The notes under the pieces: generated by a model
Seen by the model: the letters and a program-made list of their open reading frames with translations, nothing else
Told to the model about the DNA's origin: nothing
The model's database searches: none
Position numbers and translations under genes: made by a program
Part shown: piece after piece, positions 1 to 6,191 of the stretch
Layout: the number at the start of each line of letters is the position of its first letter
Position numbering within the stretch: the first letter of the stretch is position 1
NCBI GenBank assembly: GCA_014860725.1
Contig: JACZJD010000182.1
Coordinates: forward strand, 1-9,228
Direction: 5' to 3'
DNA length: 9,228 nt
DNA from: Aquamicrobium sp.
GTDB lineage: Bacteria > Pseudomonadota > Alphaproteobacteria > Rhizobiales > Rhizobiaceae

Positions 1-404
1 GCGCCGTAGCCGAGCGCGCCGGCCGCGAGCAGGAGGTTCATCGCCGCCGCCCCTCCCGACAGGAACATCTCCCAGTGCGGCACCTTGGGGTGGTCGCGCG
101 GCACGGAGACGACGCCGACGACCAGCGGCGCGCGCGAGAAGCGCGTCAGCTCCTGCTGGCGGCGGTGCTCCGGCAGCGGCCCCTCGCGCCTTTCGGCAAG
201 GGCCAGCAGCGCCTCGCCGATGCGGTGGCGCGCGTCGCCGCGGTAGAGGATGAAGCGCCACGGCGCGAGCCGGCCATGATCCGGCACGCGGGAGGCGGCG
301 GTGAGCATGGTGCGGATTTCGGCATCGGAGGGGGCGGGTTCCTTCAGTTCGGCGATCGGCTTGGACCTGCGCGACAGCAGGAAATCGAGGACGGCCTGAT
401 TCAA
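1..404 (-). CDS. Nitroreductase family protein, YdjA-like (partial, runs off left edge)
   Basis: FMN-dependent nitroreductase-fold oxidoreductase, expected to be a cytoplasmic NAD(P)H-using homodimer; the natural substrate is not evident. The 134 visible residues begin LNQAVLDFLLSRRS, where RRS is the usual FMN-phosphate contact near the N terminus. Then come PDHGRLAPWRF at about residues 46-56, RAPLVVGVVSV at about 92-102 and KVPHWEMFLSGGAAAMNLLL near the edge. E. coli YdjA, from memory, carries the same blocks in the same order, and roughly 50-60 C-terminal residues should lie outside the window. I chose a TTG start (402-404) because a GGGAG ribosome site lies 7 bases upstream and the only nearby ATG (407-409) is in another frame and reads just Met-Thr-stop. 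The gene is transcribed away from the exported-protein gene at 543. Family is sure; substrate is unknown. Confidence 0.9.
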   Translation of the reverse strand, partial: MNQAVLDFLLSRRSKPIAELKEPAPSDAEIRTMLTAASRVPDHGRLAPWRFILYRGDARHRIGEALLALAERREGPLPEHRRQQELTRFSRAPLVVGVVSVPRDHPKVPHWEMFLSGGAAAMNLLLAAGALGYG

Positions 405-411
405 GTCATGA

Positions 412-416
412 CTCCC
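412..416 (-). promoter_or_regulatory. Ribosome binding site deciding a TTG start
   Basis: On the minus strand this reads GGGAG, 7 bases before the TTG at 402-404. It is only 2 bases from the out-of-frame ATG at 407-409, too close for normal initiation, so it supports the TTG start of the nitroreductase gene. Confidence 0.5.
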
Positions 417-542
417 GGAGGGTTGGAGGGCCGGCTGTCGGGTACCGGAGCGAGGCCGGATGCCTGGCGGAAACGCTGCCCCGGCAAGGGCCGGTGCGTT
501 TGCGCCTTGAAATTGCCACCGCGCTGGGCTTCAAGGCAAGTC

Positions 543-1511
543 ATGAGAGGGGCCGTGACCACACCGTTCACAAGGTGCACCATCGGGCTTGCCGCAGGGC
601 TGGCGCTCTGGGCGCTGCCTGCCGCCGCGCAGGACGTCGGTGGCGCGCCGTCCTTCAACCTCAACATGCCCGGCCTGTCGGGCTATGCCGCGCCCGTGCA
701 GGCGCCCCAAGGCGCGCTCGCCACCGCCGGCGAAGGCCAGGTGACGCTCTCCGCCCATCTGACGGAAGACGGCCCCGCCCTCACGCGCGGGCTCGTCTGG
801 CGCGTCTTCAGCCCGGAGGCGGACGGCGACGGCAAGCTGCCGATGGTGGCCTCCGCGCAGGGCGGCAGCGGCATCTTCACGCTGCAGCCCGGAAGCTACC
901 TCGTCCATGCCTCGTTCGGGCGCGCGGGCGCGACCAAGCGCATCACCGTCGGCCGGGAGTCGCAGACCGAATCGGTCGTGCTCGACGCTGGCGGGCTCAA
1001 GCTCGACGCCGTCCTGTCGGGCGGCGTGCGCATCCCGCCGGCAAGGCTGCGCTTCTCGATCTACGAGGCCGAACCCGACACCAGCGGCGAGCGGCCGCTG
1101 ATCATTCCCGACGTCCAGCCCAACACCGTGGTGCGGCTCAATTCCGGCACCTACCACGTGGTCTCGACCTACGGCACGGTCAACGCCGTGATCCGCTCCG
1201 ACATCCATGTCGAGGCCGGCAAGCTGACGGAGGCGACCGTCGAGCACAAGGCGGCGGAGCTGACGCTCAAGCTGGTGCGCGAGAAGGGCGGCGAGGCGAT
1301 CGCCGACACCTCGTGGGCGGTGCTGACCGAATCGGGCGACGTGGTGCACGAGAGCGTCGGCGCCTTCGCCTCGATGGTGCTCGCGGAGGGCGACTACGCC
1401 GTGGTCGCCAAGAACCGCGAGCGCATCTACCAGCGCGAGTTCACCGTGACCGCCGGCCGCAACCAGGACGTCGAGGTTCTGGTTTCCGAGACGGAGGCCG
1501 AGGCGGACTGA
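543..1511 (+). CDS. Exported protein of unknown function with three tandem beta-rich modules
   Basis: I do not recognise a named family. The 322-residue product starts with a Sec-type signal peptide: basic n-region with Arg2 and Arg11, hydrophobic core from about 14 to 26, and an Ala-x-Ala-like site ending LPAAA before Gln30, so it should be periplasmic. An Ala/Pro/Gly-rich linker runs to about residue 64. The rest looks like three related modules (about 65-150, 151-236 and 239-316). Each has alternating hydrophobic strands, a G-[STD]-Y turn (Gly117, Gly202, Gly283) and a strand ending in V-x-A/G-G, like small carboxypeptidase-regulatory or Ig-type folds. It ends in an acidic tail. The ATG at 543 is preferred over upstream in-frame starts because AAGG lies 6 bases upstream and the signal peptide begins there. 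It is divergent from the nitroreductase and convergent with thrS. Confidence 0.8.
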   Translation: MRGAVTTPFTRCTIGLAAGLALWALPAAAQDVGGAPSFNLNMPGLSGYAAPVQAPQGALATAGEGQVTLSAHLTEDGPALTRGLVWRVFSPEADGDGKLPMVASAQGGSGIFTLQPGSYLVHASFGRAGATKRITVGRESQTESVVLDAGGLKLDAVLSGGVRIPPARLRFSIYEAEPDTSGERPLIIPDVQPNTVVRLNSGTYHVVSTYGTVNAVIRSDIHVEAGKLTEATVEHKAAELTLKLVREKGGEAIADTSWAVLTESGDVVHESVGAFASMVLAEGDYAVVAKNRERIYQREFTVTAGRNQDVEVLVSETEAEAD

Positions 1512-1531
1512 ACGCCCGCCCCGTTTTTTTT
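1502..1531 (+). terminator. Intrinsic terminator after the exported-protein gene
   Basis: GGCGG (1502-1506) can pair with CCGCC (1516-1520), spanning the stop codon at 1509-1511. Three bases later a run of eight T's (1524-1531) follows. It would protect the convergent thrS gene, whose stop is at 1558, from read-through. The stem is only 5 bp, but the T-tract is strong. Confidence 0.6.
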
Positions 1532-1557
1532 CCTGCCTTCAGGCCAGATAAGCCCGA

Positions 1558-3549
1558 TCAGGCGGCAGCCGCGCGGTTGCGCTTGATGTCGGGCGGCGTC
1601 GCCTCATCCGTGAGCGCGGCAATCGCGGCGTCGAGCGTCATCGCCACCTGATCGCGCGAGCCGAGGCGGCGCAGGTTGACCGTCCCCTCCTCCGCCTCGC
1701 GACGGCCGCACACGAGAATGACCGGCACCTTGGCCAGCGAATGCTCGCGGACCTTGTAGTTGATCTTCTCGTTGCGGAGATCGACTTCCGCCGCCAGCCC
1801 GGCGGCCTTCAGCTTCGCCACCACCTGCGTCGCGTAGTCGTCGGCATCGGAGGTGATGGTCGCCACCACCGCCTGCACCGGCGCGAACCACAGCGGCATC
1901 TGGCCGGCGTGGCTCTCGATCAGGATGCCGAGGAAGCGCTCCAGCGAGCCGCAGATGGCGCGGTGGATCATCACCGGCTGCTTCTTCTCCGAATCCGCGC
2001 CGATGTAGAACGCGCCGAAGCGCTCGGGCAGGTTGAAATCGACCTGCGTGGTGCCGCACTGCCATTCGCGGCCGATGGCGTCCTTGAGCGTGTACTCGAA
2101 TTTCGGACCGTAGAAGGTGCCCTCGCCCTCGTTGATGCCGGTCCTGATGCGGTTGTCCTCACGCGCCATGCGCTGGAGCGCGCGGCGCAGGATGTCCTCG
2201 GCGTGGTCCCACGCCGCGTCGGTGCCGACGCGCTTCTCGGGCCGGGTGGCGAGCTTCACCACCACCTCCTCGAAGCCGAAATCCTTGTAGACCGACATCA
2301 TCAGGTCGTTGATCTTCAAGATTTCCGCCTCGAGCTGGTCCTCGGTGCAGAAGATGTGGGCGTCGTCCTGCGTGAACGCGCGGACCCGCATGAGACCATG
2401 CAAGGCTCCCGACGCCTCGTAGCGATGGACGTTGCCGAATTCCGCAAGCCGGATCGGCAGATCGCGGTAGGATTTCAACCCATGCTTGAAGATCTGGACG
2501 TGGCCGGGACAGTTCATCGGCTTCAGCGCGAAGATGCGCTGGTCGGCCTCGGGGTCGTCCGGGTGGGTGAAGGCATGCGCCGACTTCACCGCGAACATGT
2601 TCTCCTGATACCAGCCCCAGTGGCCGGAGGTCTCCCACAGCGACTTGTCGAGCACCTGCGGCGCGTTGACTTCCTGATAGTCGTCGCCGAGCCGGCGGCG
2701 CATGTAGGAGATCAGGTTCTGGAACATCTTCCAGCCTTTGGCGTGCCAGAAGACCACGCCCGGCCCCTCCTCCTGGAAATGGAACAGGTCCATCTCGCGG
2801 CCGAGGCGGCGATGGTCGCGCTTCTCGGCCTCCTCCAGCATGTGGAGATACTGGTCGAGCTGCTCCTGGCTGGCCCAGGCCGTGCCGTAGATGCGCGTCA
2901 GCATCGGGTTGTTGGCGTCGCCGCGCCAGTAGGCGCCGGCCACCTTCATCAGCTTGAAGGCGCTGCCGATCTGGCCGGTCGAGACCATGTGCGGGCCGCG
3001 GCACAGGTCGAACCAGTCGCCCTGGAAGTAGATCTTGAGGTCCTGCCCTTCGGGGATCGCGTCGACCAGCTCGACCTTGTAGGCCTCGCCCTTGTCGCGA
3101 AAGACCTTCTTGGCCTGCTCGCGGTCCCACACCTGCTTGGTGAAGGGCTTGTTGCGGGCGATGATCTCGCGCATCTTCTTCTCGATGGCGGGGAAGTCGT
3201 CGGGCGTGAACGGCTCGTTGCGCGCGAAGTCGTAGTAGAACCCGTTCTCGATGACCGGGCCGATGGTGACCTGCGTGCCCGGCCACAGCTCCTGCACGGC
3301 TTCCGCCAGCACGTGGGCGGCGTCGTGGCGGATCAGCTCCAGCGCGCGCGGGTCGTCGCGGGTGACGATCTCGACCTTGCCGGACTGCGCAAGCGGGTCG
3401 GTGAGGTCGCGCAAGGTCCCGTCGAGCACATAGGCGACAGCCTTCCTGGCCAGCGACTTCGAGATCGATTCCGCAAGCTGTGCGCCGGTCGTCGCCGCGT
3501 CGTATTCGCGGACCGAACCATCGGGAAATGTCAGGGAAACGGGTGCCAT
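1558..3549 (-). CDS. thrS: Threonyl-tRNA synthetase
   Basis: Class II aminoacyl-tRNA synthetase that charges tRNA-Thr with threonine using ATP; cytoplasmic dimer. The 663 residues match the usual bacterial length and domain order: TGS domain (about 1-65); editing domain (about 66-240) with the H75-x3-H79 and C183-x3-H187 pairs that hydrolyse Ser-tRNA-Thr; catalytic core (about 260-550); and anticodon-binding domain (about 555-655). The zinc ligands that select threonine are present as C347 (MNCPGH), H398 (DDAH) and H529 (MIHRA). Motif 2 is [20 protein letters not shown] with R376, and motif 3 is GSLERFLG with R538. The ATG start has AGGAG 8 bases upstream on the minus strand. The tail RNRAAAA is unremarkable. 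All key residues are intact, so it should be fully active and editing-competent. It lies downstream of the YegP-like and yidD genes on the same strand, with a 170-base structured leader. Confidence 0.98.
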   Translation of the reverse strand: MAPVSLTFPDGSVREYDAATTGAQLAESISKSLARKAVAYVLDGTLRDLTDPLAQSGKVEIVTRDDPRALELIRHDAAHVLAEAVQELWPGTQVTIGPVIENGFYYDFARNEPFTPDDFPAIEKKMREIIARNKPFTKQVWDREQAKKVFRDKGEAYKVELVDAIPEGQDLKIYFQGDWFDLCRGPHMVSTGQIGSAFKLMKVAGAYWRGDANNPMLTRIYGTAWASQEQLDQYLHMLEEAEKRDHRRLGREMDLFHFQEEGPGVVFWHAKGWKMFQNLISYMRRRLGDDYQEVNAPQVLDKSLWETSGHWGWYQENMFAVKSAHAFTHPDDPEADQRIFALKPMNCPGHVQIFKHGLKSYRDLPIRLAEFGNVHRYEASGALHGLMRVRAFTQDDAHIFCTEDQLEAEILKINDLMMSVYKDFGFEEVVVKLATRPEKRVGTDAAWDHAEDILRRALQRMAREDNRIRTGINEGEGTFYGPKFEYTLKDAIGREWQCGTTQVDFNLPERFGAFYIGADSEKKQPVMIHRAICGSLERFLGILIESHAGQMPLWFAPVQAVVATITSDADDYATQVVAKLKAAGLAAEVDLRNEKINYKVREHSLAKVPVILVCGRREAEEGTVNLRRLGSRDQVAMTLDAAIAALTDEATPPDIKRNRAAAA

Positions 3550-3631
3550 CGGAAATTCTCCTATCCAGTCCCGCCTACGAACGCGGGTGGCCAGTCACGA
3601 TCCGGCGCGGCGGTCGATGCCTGCCGCGCCC

Positions 3632-3653
3632 GGCGCACACATAAACGCGCGCC
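3632..3653 (-). other. Stem-loop in the thrS leader
   Basis: On the minus strand GGCGCGCG pairs with TGTGCGCC, 8 bp including two G-U pairs, leaving a six-base loop TTTATG. It lies about 80 bases before the thrS start. E. coli thrS is known to be autoregulated by leader hairpins bound by ThrRS; whether this one acts similarly is only a guess. It could simply reflect GC-rich sequence. Confidence 0.25.
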
Positions 3654-3660
3654 CGCCATG

Positions 3661-3680
3661 CGTAAAGGGCCCGCGCCCTT
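3661..3680 (-). terminator. Terminator-like hairpin between yegP-like gene and thrS
   Basis: On the minus strand AAGGGC, loop GCGG and GCCCTT form a perfect 6-bp stem followed by TTACG. It sits about 40 bases past the stop of the YegP-like gene and about 110 bases before thrS. The T-tract is short, so termination would be leaky. A second AAGGGC (plus-strand 3691-3696) could pair with the same GCCCTT arm. Confidence 0.4.
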
Positions 3681-3719
3681 GCAGGTGCGAGCCCTTCCGG
3701 GATGCAGGTTCGGACGACC

Positions 3720-3893
3720 CTAGCTGTTGTCTTCGACCGGCGCGCCCGGGCCGTTCTTCTTGATCGAGTCGATCGCGTTCTGCGCGCTCGCCTTCGAGGC
3801 GTAGCCCTCGGTCGAGAACATGATCTCGTTGTTGTACCTGAAGCGGACCCGATACTCGCCCGCCTTGTCCTTGTAGATTTCGAACTTGTGCAC
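3720..3893 (-). CDS. Small YegP/DUF1508 family protein
   Basis: A 57-residue protein made of a single DUF1508 (YegP-like) unit: KFEIYKDKAGEYRVRFRYNN, then the turn segment FSTEGYASKASAQNAIDSIK and the tail NGPGAPVEDNS. E. coli YegP has two such units; one-unit versions are common in alphaproteobacteria. The biochemical function of the family is not established, and the small alpha-beta fold has no obvious catalytic residues. The start is GTG (3891-3893), chosen because GGAGGG lies 7 bases upstream and homologues, as remembered, begin MHKFEIYKD. No ATG is in frame upstream nearby. It lies between yidD (upstream, same strand) and thrS (downstream), followed by a weak terminator-like hairpin. 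Confidence 0.88.
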   Translation of the reverse strand: MHKFEIYKDKAGEYRVRFRYNNEIMFSTEGYASKASAQNAIDSIKKNGPGAPVEDNS

Positions 3894-3984
3894 CGTGATA
3901 CCCTCCGTCTCCTCGAATCCGAATTACCGCAGGAGGTTGCGTGCGCAGGACGGGGTCCGTCAAGCAAGACGCCGCCGGATCGGC

Positions 3985-4377
3985 TCACCGTTCACAGCTT
4001 GAGTCCGGTTTCTGCCTCGAAATCGCCCAGTAGCGCCACGGCATGTACCAGACGTAGCGGCCGTCGAGCGTCTCCGGCACGAGGTCGATGCCGTGCGTGC
4101 CGCCCGGGCCGCAGCGGACGAAACGGAACAGGCCCATGAAGCCGCCGGCCCACAGGCCATGCCGGGCGATCGCCTCGTAGGCGTATTCCGAGCAGGTCGG
4201 GAAATGGCGGCAGGAATTGCCGATGAAACCGGACAGCGTGAGCTGGTAGAGGCGCACCAGCGCGGTGCCGAGGACGCGGCCCGGCGTCTTCGGCCACGGG
4301 CCGGACCAGTTACGTCCCCTCGTCTCCCGCCGGGCGGGAGCCGGATGCGGGCCGGCCGTCTCGTTCTCGTGTTCCAT
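3985..4377 (-). CDS. yidD: Membrane protein insertion efficiency factor YidD
   Basis: YidD is a small, probably membrane-associated protein that helps YidC-dependent insertion of inner-membrane proteins. The 130-residue product holds the family core at about 38-101: LYQLTLSGFIGNSCRHFPTC, then SEYAYEAIARHGLWAG, and a third Cys in VRCGPGG. The conserved cysteines are C56, C62 and C89. Core members are about 70-85 residues. Here a hydrophilic N-terminal extension of about 35 residues and a Trp-rich C-terminal tail (WYMPWRYW) are added, as I recall for rhizobial versions. No strong ribosome site precedes the ATG at 4375-4377, so the exact start is less certain than the gene; the low-complexity N terminus leaves room for a shorter form. 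It shares the minus strand with the YegP-like gene, 91 bases downstream. Confidence 0.93.
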   Translation of the reverse strand: MEHENETAGPHPAPARRETRGRNWSGPWPKTPGRVLGTALVRLYQLTLSGFIGNSCRHFPTCSEYAYEAIARHGLWAGGFMGLFRFVRCGPGGTHGIDLVPETLDGRYVWYMPWRYWAISRQKPDSSCER

Positions 4378-4519
4378 GGCCGGTAGATGACGCTTCGGTG
4401 CCGGATTTGCAATGCTCGCCCCGCGGGGCCTGCTGGAACGTGACGATGCGGATCACGTCTGCCAGGATGTCGATGACGGTCATGTCGCGCTTCCCGTTGA
4501 GCCGGGATTGAACCGCGCC

Positions 4520-4546
4520 TTCACAGCCGCCTCAAACGAGTATAAT
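4520..4546 (+). promoter_or_regulatory. Sigma-70-type promoter for the LysR gene
   Basis: TTCACA (4520-4525, 5 of 6 to consensus) and a perfect TATAAT (4541-4546) are separated by 15 bases, somewhat short. Transcription would begin near 4553, giving an untranslated leader of under 30 bases before the LysR start. Such an AT-rich patch stands out in this GC-rich DNA. Confidence 0.5.
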
Positions 4547-4557
4547 TTCCCGGCTGG

Positions 4558-4572
4558 ATAACCAGAGGTTAT
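4558..4572 (+). promoter_or_regulatory. Perfect dyad with T-N11-A spacing over the LysR start codon
   Basis: ATAACC, AGA, GGTTAT forms a perfect 6-3-6 inverted repeat. Within it T4559 and A4571 are spaced T-N11-A, the classical LysR-type binding pattern. It lies just after the probable transcription start and overlaps the first ATG (4571-4573), a position suited to autorepression. That the adjacent LysR protein binds it is inference. Confidence 0.45.
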
Positions 4573-5504
4573 GCAGCCGATGAAGCGAAGTCGCCTGCCG
4601 CTGACGGCGTTGCGCAGCTTCGAGGCGGCGGGACGGCACATGAGCTTCAGCCGCGCGGCGGAGGAGCTGCATGTCTCGCAGGCCGCCGTCAGCCGGCAGA
4701 TCCGCGAGCTGGAGGGCTTTCTCAGAACGCGGCTGTTCATCCGCTCCCACCGCAAGGTCGAGCTGACCGAACCGGGCAGAACGCTGCACCGGGAACTGGT
4801 GGCGAGCTTCGATGCGATCGACCGCAGCGTGTCCGCCGTTCTCGGCGCGGGCGCCCCTGGCGTCGTCCGGGGTCAGCGCGGAGCCGTCGCTCGCCGCGGC
4901 GTGGCTGCTGCCCCGGCTCGACCGCTTCCGCGCCCTTCATCCGGACATCGACGTCGCACTCGACGTCGATTCGCGGCTCGTCTCCTTCCGCAGCCACGAA
5001 CCGACGCTGGCGCTGCGCTTCAGCGTGCGCGACAGGTCGTGGCCGGGTTGCGATGCCGAGCTGCTGTGGGAGGCCGTCGACACCCCGGTCGTGGCGCCCG
5101 CCCTGCTCGCCGCGAAGGGACCGCTGGCGAGCCCCGCCGATCTTGCCGGCTTCACCTTGCTCCACGAGGAGAACCGCAGCGGCTGGGCGCGATGGTTCCG
5201 CGCCGCGGGGCTGGAGGAAACGGCGTTCGCGCAGCGCGGGCCGCTGCTGGCCGACGCATCGCTGTCGAAGCAGGCGGCCCTGCTCGGCCATGGCGTCGCC
5301 CTCGGCGACATCCTGCTCGTCCATGAGGAGCTGGCGTCCGGAGAGCTCGTGCAGCCCTTCGCGACGGTTTCCGCCTGCGGCGCCTATTTTCTCGTCGCCC
5401 GGGACCTCGCGAAGCTGAACGAAAGCGAACGCGCCTTCGCCGGCTGGATACGAGCCGAGATCGCCGACAGCCTGCAGCGCATGAGGCAGAACGGGTTCGG
5501 CTGA
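4571..5504 (+). pseudogene. LysR-family (GcvA-like) transcriptional regulator, frameshifted
   Basis: The N-terminal frame (4571 to about 4870) encodes a typical LysR winged helix-turn-helix: LPLTALRSFEAAGRHMSFSR, then AAEELHVSQAAVSRQIRELE, most like GcvA-type members. The C-terminal effector-binding domain (4872-5504, from VSAEPSLAAAWLLPRL onward) is in the next frame. Dropping one G from the G4 run at 4869-4872 joins them as ...GVVR-VSAEPS... and gives a normal 310-residue LysR protein. As written, the first frame reads on as Arg/Pro/Ala-rich nonsense to a stop at 5324-5326 (251 residues). The second frame is open for 210 codons with no further damage, so the change is recent, a sequencing error or a reversible switch. 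Translation may start at 4571 or, better spaced from AGAGG at 4564-4568, at 4580. No clear target gene is adjacent. It converges with the Fe-S scaffold gene, with 4 bases between stops. Confidence 0.85.
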
Positions 5505-5508
5505 ACGG

Positions 5509-5955
5509 TCAGGCCGCCTCGCCCGCCCGCCGCTTCTCGACCTGGCCGATGGCGTCGACCACGGCGTCGAAGGTCAGCATGGTGGAGGTGTGGCGCGCCT
5601 TGTAGTCGCGCACCGGCTCCAGATATTTCAGGTCCTCGAAGCGTCCGAGCGGCGGCGGGCCGTTCTCCTTCAGCATCCTCAGCATGATCTCGCGCACGGC
5701 GCGCAGCTCGGCGGCGGTGGCGCCGACCACGTTCGCCGCCATCACCGACGACGACGCCTGGCCGAGCGCGCAGGCCTTCACCTCGTGGGCGAAGTCGGTG
5801 ATCGTGTCGCCCTCCATGCAGATGTCGACGACGACGGTCGAGCCGCACAGCTTGGAATGCGCGGTCGCCGTGGCGTCGGGCGCGTCGAGCCGGCCGATGC
5901 GGCCGATATTGCCGGCGAAGCCGAGAATTTTCGCGTTGTAGACGTCGTCGATCAT
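5509..5955 (-). CDS. Iron-sulfur cluster assembly scaffold, IscU/SufU/NifU N-terminal-like
   Basis: This cytoplasmic protein of the NifU_N fold is expected to hold or transfer nascent Fe-S clusters, probably with the Suf pathway in alphaproteobacteria. The 148 residues start MIDDVYNAKILGFAGNIGRI and contain KLCGSTVVVD (C37) and VKACALGQASSS (C62), matching the first two ligand cysteines of IscU/SufU. The third ligand position, where IscU and SufU have Cys, reads ARHTSTMLTFDAV here, so no Cys is present. The Asp usually following the first CG is Ser39. Other alphaproteobacterial members, as I recall, share this two-cysteine form, so it may not act as a classical scaffold. A longer frame opens at 6000, but the extra 15 residues lack family resemblance; the ATG at 5953-5955 has GGAAA 5 bases upstream. 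It is divergent from folE and end-to-end with the LysR gene. Confidence 0.9.
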   Translation of the reverse strand: MIDDVYNAKILGFAGNIGRIGRLDAPDATATAHSKLCGSTVVVDICMEGDTITDFAHEVKACALGQASSSVMAANVVGATAAELRAVREIMLRMLKENGPPPLGRFEDLKYLEPVRDYKARHTSTMLTFDAVVDAIGQVEKRRAGEAA

Positions 5956-6014
5956 GAATTTCCAGCCTCGCTTGCGCGAAAAGCACGCCACGTCTTCCAA
6001 TCGTGCCGCGTGCC

Positions 6015-6024
6015 CTTATATAAT
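6015..6024. promoter_or_regulatory. Shared AT-rich promoter core, divergent
   Basis: The palindromic core TTATATAA (6016-6023) sits in CTTATATAAT. It offers a perfect TATAAT on the plus strand (6019-6024) toward folE, and TATAAG (5 of 6) on the minus strand (6020-6015) toward the Fe-S scaffold gene. The -35 matches are weak on both sides: TTCCAA at 5995-6000 on plus, and a TTGTGG at 6041-6046 on minus that is spaced too widely for this -10 register. Use of either direction is inferred from position. Confidence 0.45.
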
Positions 6025-6030
6025 GAGACG

Positions 6031-6127
6031 GTTCCGCCGGCCACAAGCCGCCGTGCATGCGGTATTGTGGCGCCCTGCGGAAGAGAATGCACGCCGCTTA
6101 CCGGATACCGGCGCAAGGCCGGTTTTT
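6031..6127 (+). ncRNA. Candidate small RNA or folE leader with intrinsic terminator
   Basis: A transcript from the TATAAT at 6019-6024 would begin near 6031. It would contain a stem-loop with 7-bp arms CGTGCAT (6052-6058) and ATGCACG (6087-6093), then an intrinsic terminator hairpin ending in T's at 6123-6127. That gives a compact RNA of about 97 bases, typical of a trans-acting sRNA. It could instead be an attenuated leader of folE, whose start lies at 6192. I do not match it to a known riboswitch or rhizobial sRNA family. Ends are predicted, not observed. Confidence 0.35.
6107..6127 (+). terminator. Intrinsic terminator inside the folE leader
   Basis: ACCGGC (6107-6112), loop GCAAG and GCCGGT (6118-6123) form a perfect 6-bp GC-rich stem. 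It runs directly into TTTT, so there are five T's including the last stem base. It is plus-oriented, although no complete plus-strand gene ends nearby: the preceding gene is on the minus strand. It therefore ends either a small RNA or a prematurely stopped folE transcript. Confidence 0.6.
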
Positions 6128-6191
6128 CGTGAAGGGCAGTGGTCCGTTCAACTCGTTCCTTCACCGAAAGGAACTACGGGAGACGCCTTTC

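Noticed and set aside
75..542. N-terminal extension of the exported protein by about 156 residues
   Set aside because: It would run antisense through the nitroreductase gene and put the signal peptide in the middle of the protein.
531..1349. Minus-strand open frame of 272 codons opposite the exported-protein gene
   Set aside because: Arg/Gly/His-rich composition typical of antisense frames in GC-rich DNA, with no recognisable domain.
494..1651. Plus-strand open frame of 385 codons in another frame over the exported-protein gene
   Set aside because: The product is Arg/Ala-rich nonsense, whereas the overlapping frame from 543 has a signal peptide and regular beta-strand patterns.
3561..3659. 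32-codon minus-strand ORF in the thrS leader as a regulatory leader peptide
   Set aside because: It contains only two scattered threonine codons, no threonine run and no ribosome site, so classical attenuation by this peptide is not supported.
1741..3723. Plus-strand open frame of 660 codons opposite thrS
   Set aside because: It is the antisense shadow of a GC-rich gene. Its translation is rich in Leu, Val, Arg and Asp without any family pattern, while the minus-strand frame is a complete ThrRS.
4869..4872. Programmed frameshifting to make full-length LysR
   Set aside because: A G4 run with CGG-GGT is not a known +1 slippery context and no stop codon or stimulatory element is placed at the shift; mutation or sequencing error is simpler.
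5956..6000. Longer start of the Fe-S scaffold gene (15 more residues)
   Set aside because: The residues are unlike the family, whose members as remembered begin MIDDVYN, and GGAAA precedes the inner ATG.
6057..6191. Upstream in-frame ATG extending folE by 45 residues
   Set aside because: The extension crosses the terminator hairpin, shows no GTP cyclohydrolase similarity and lacks a ribosome site; the ATG at 6192 has one.
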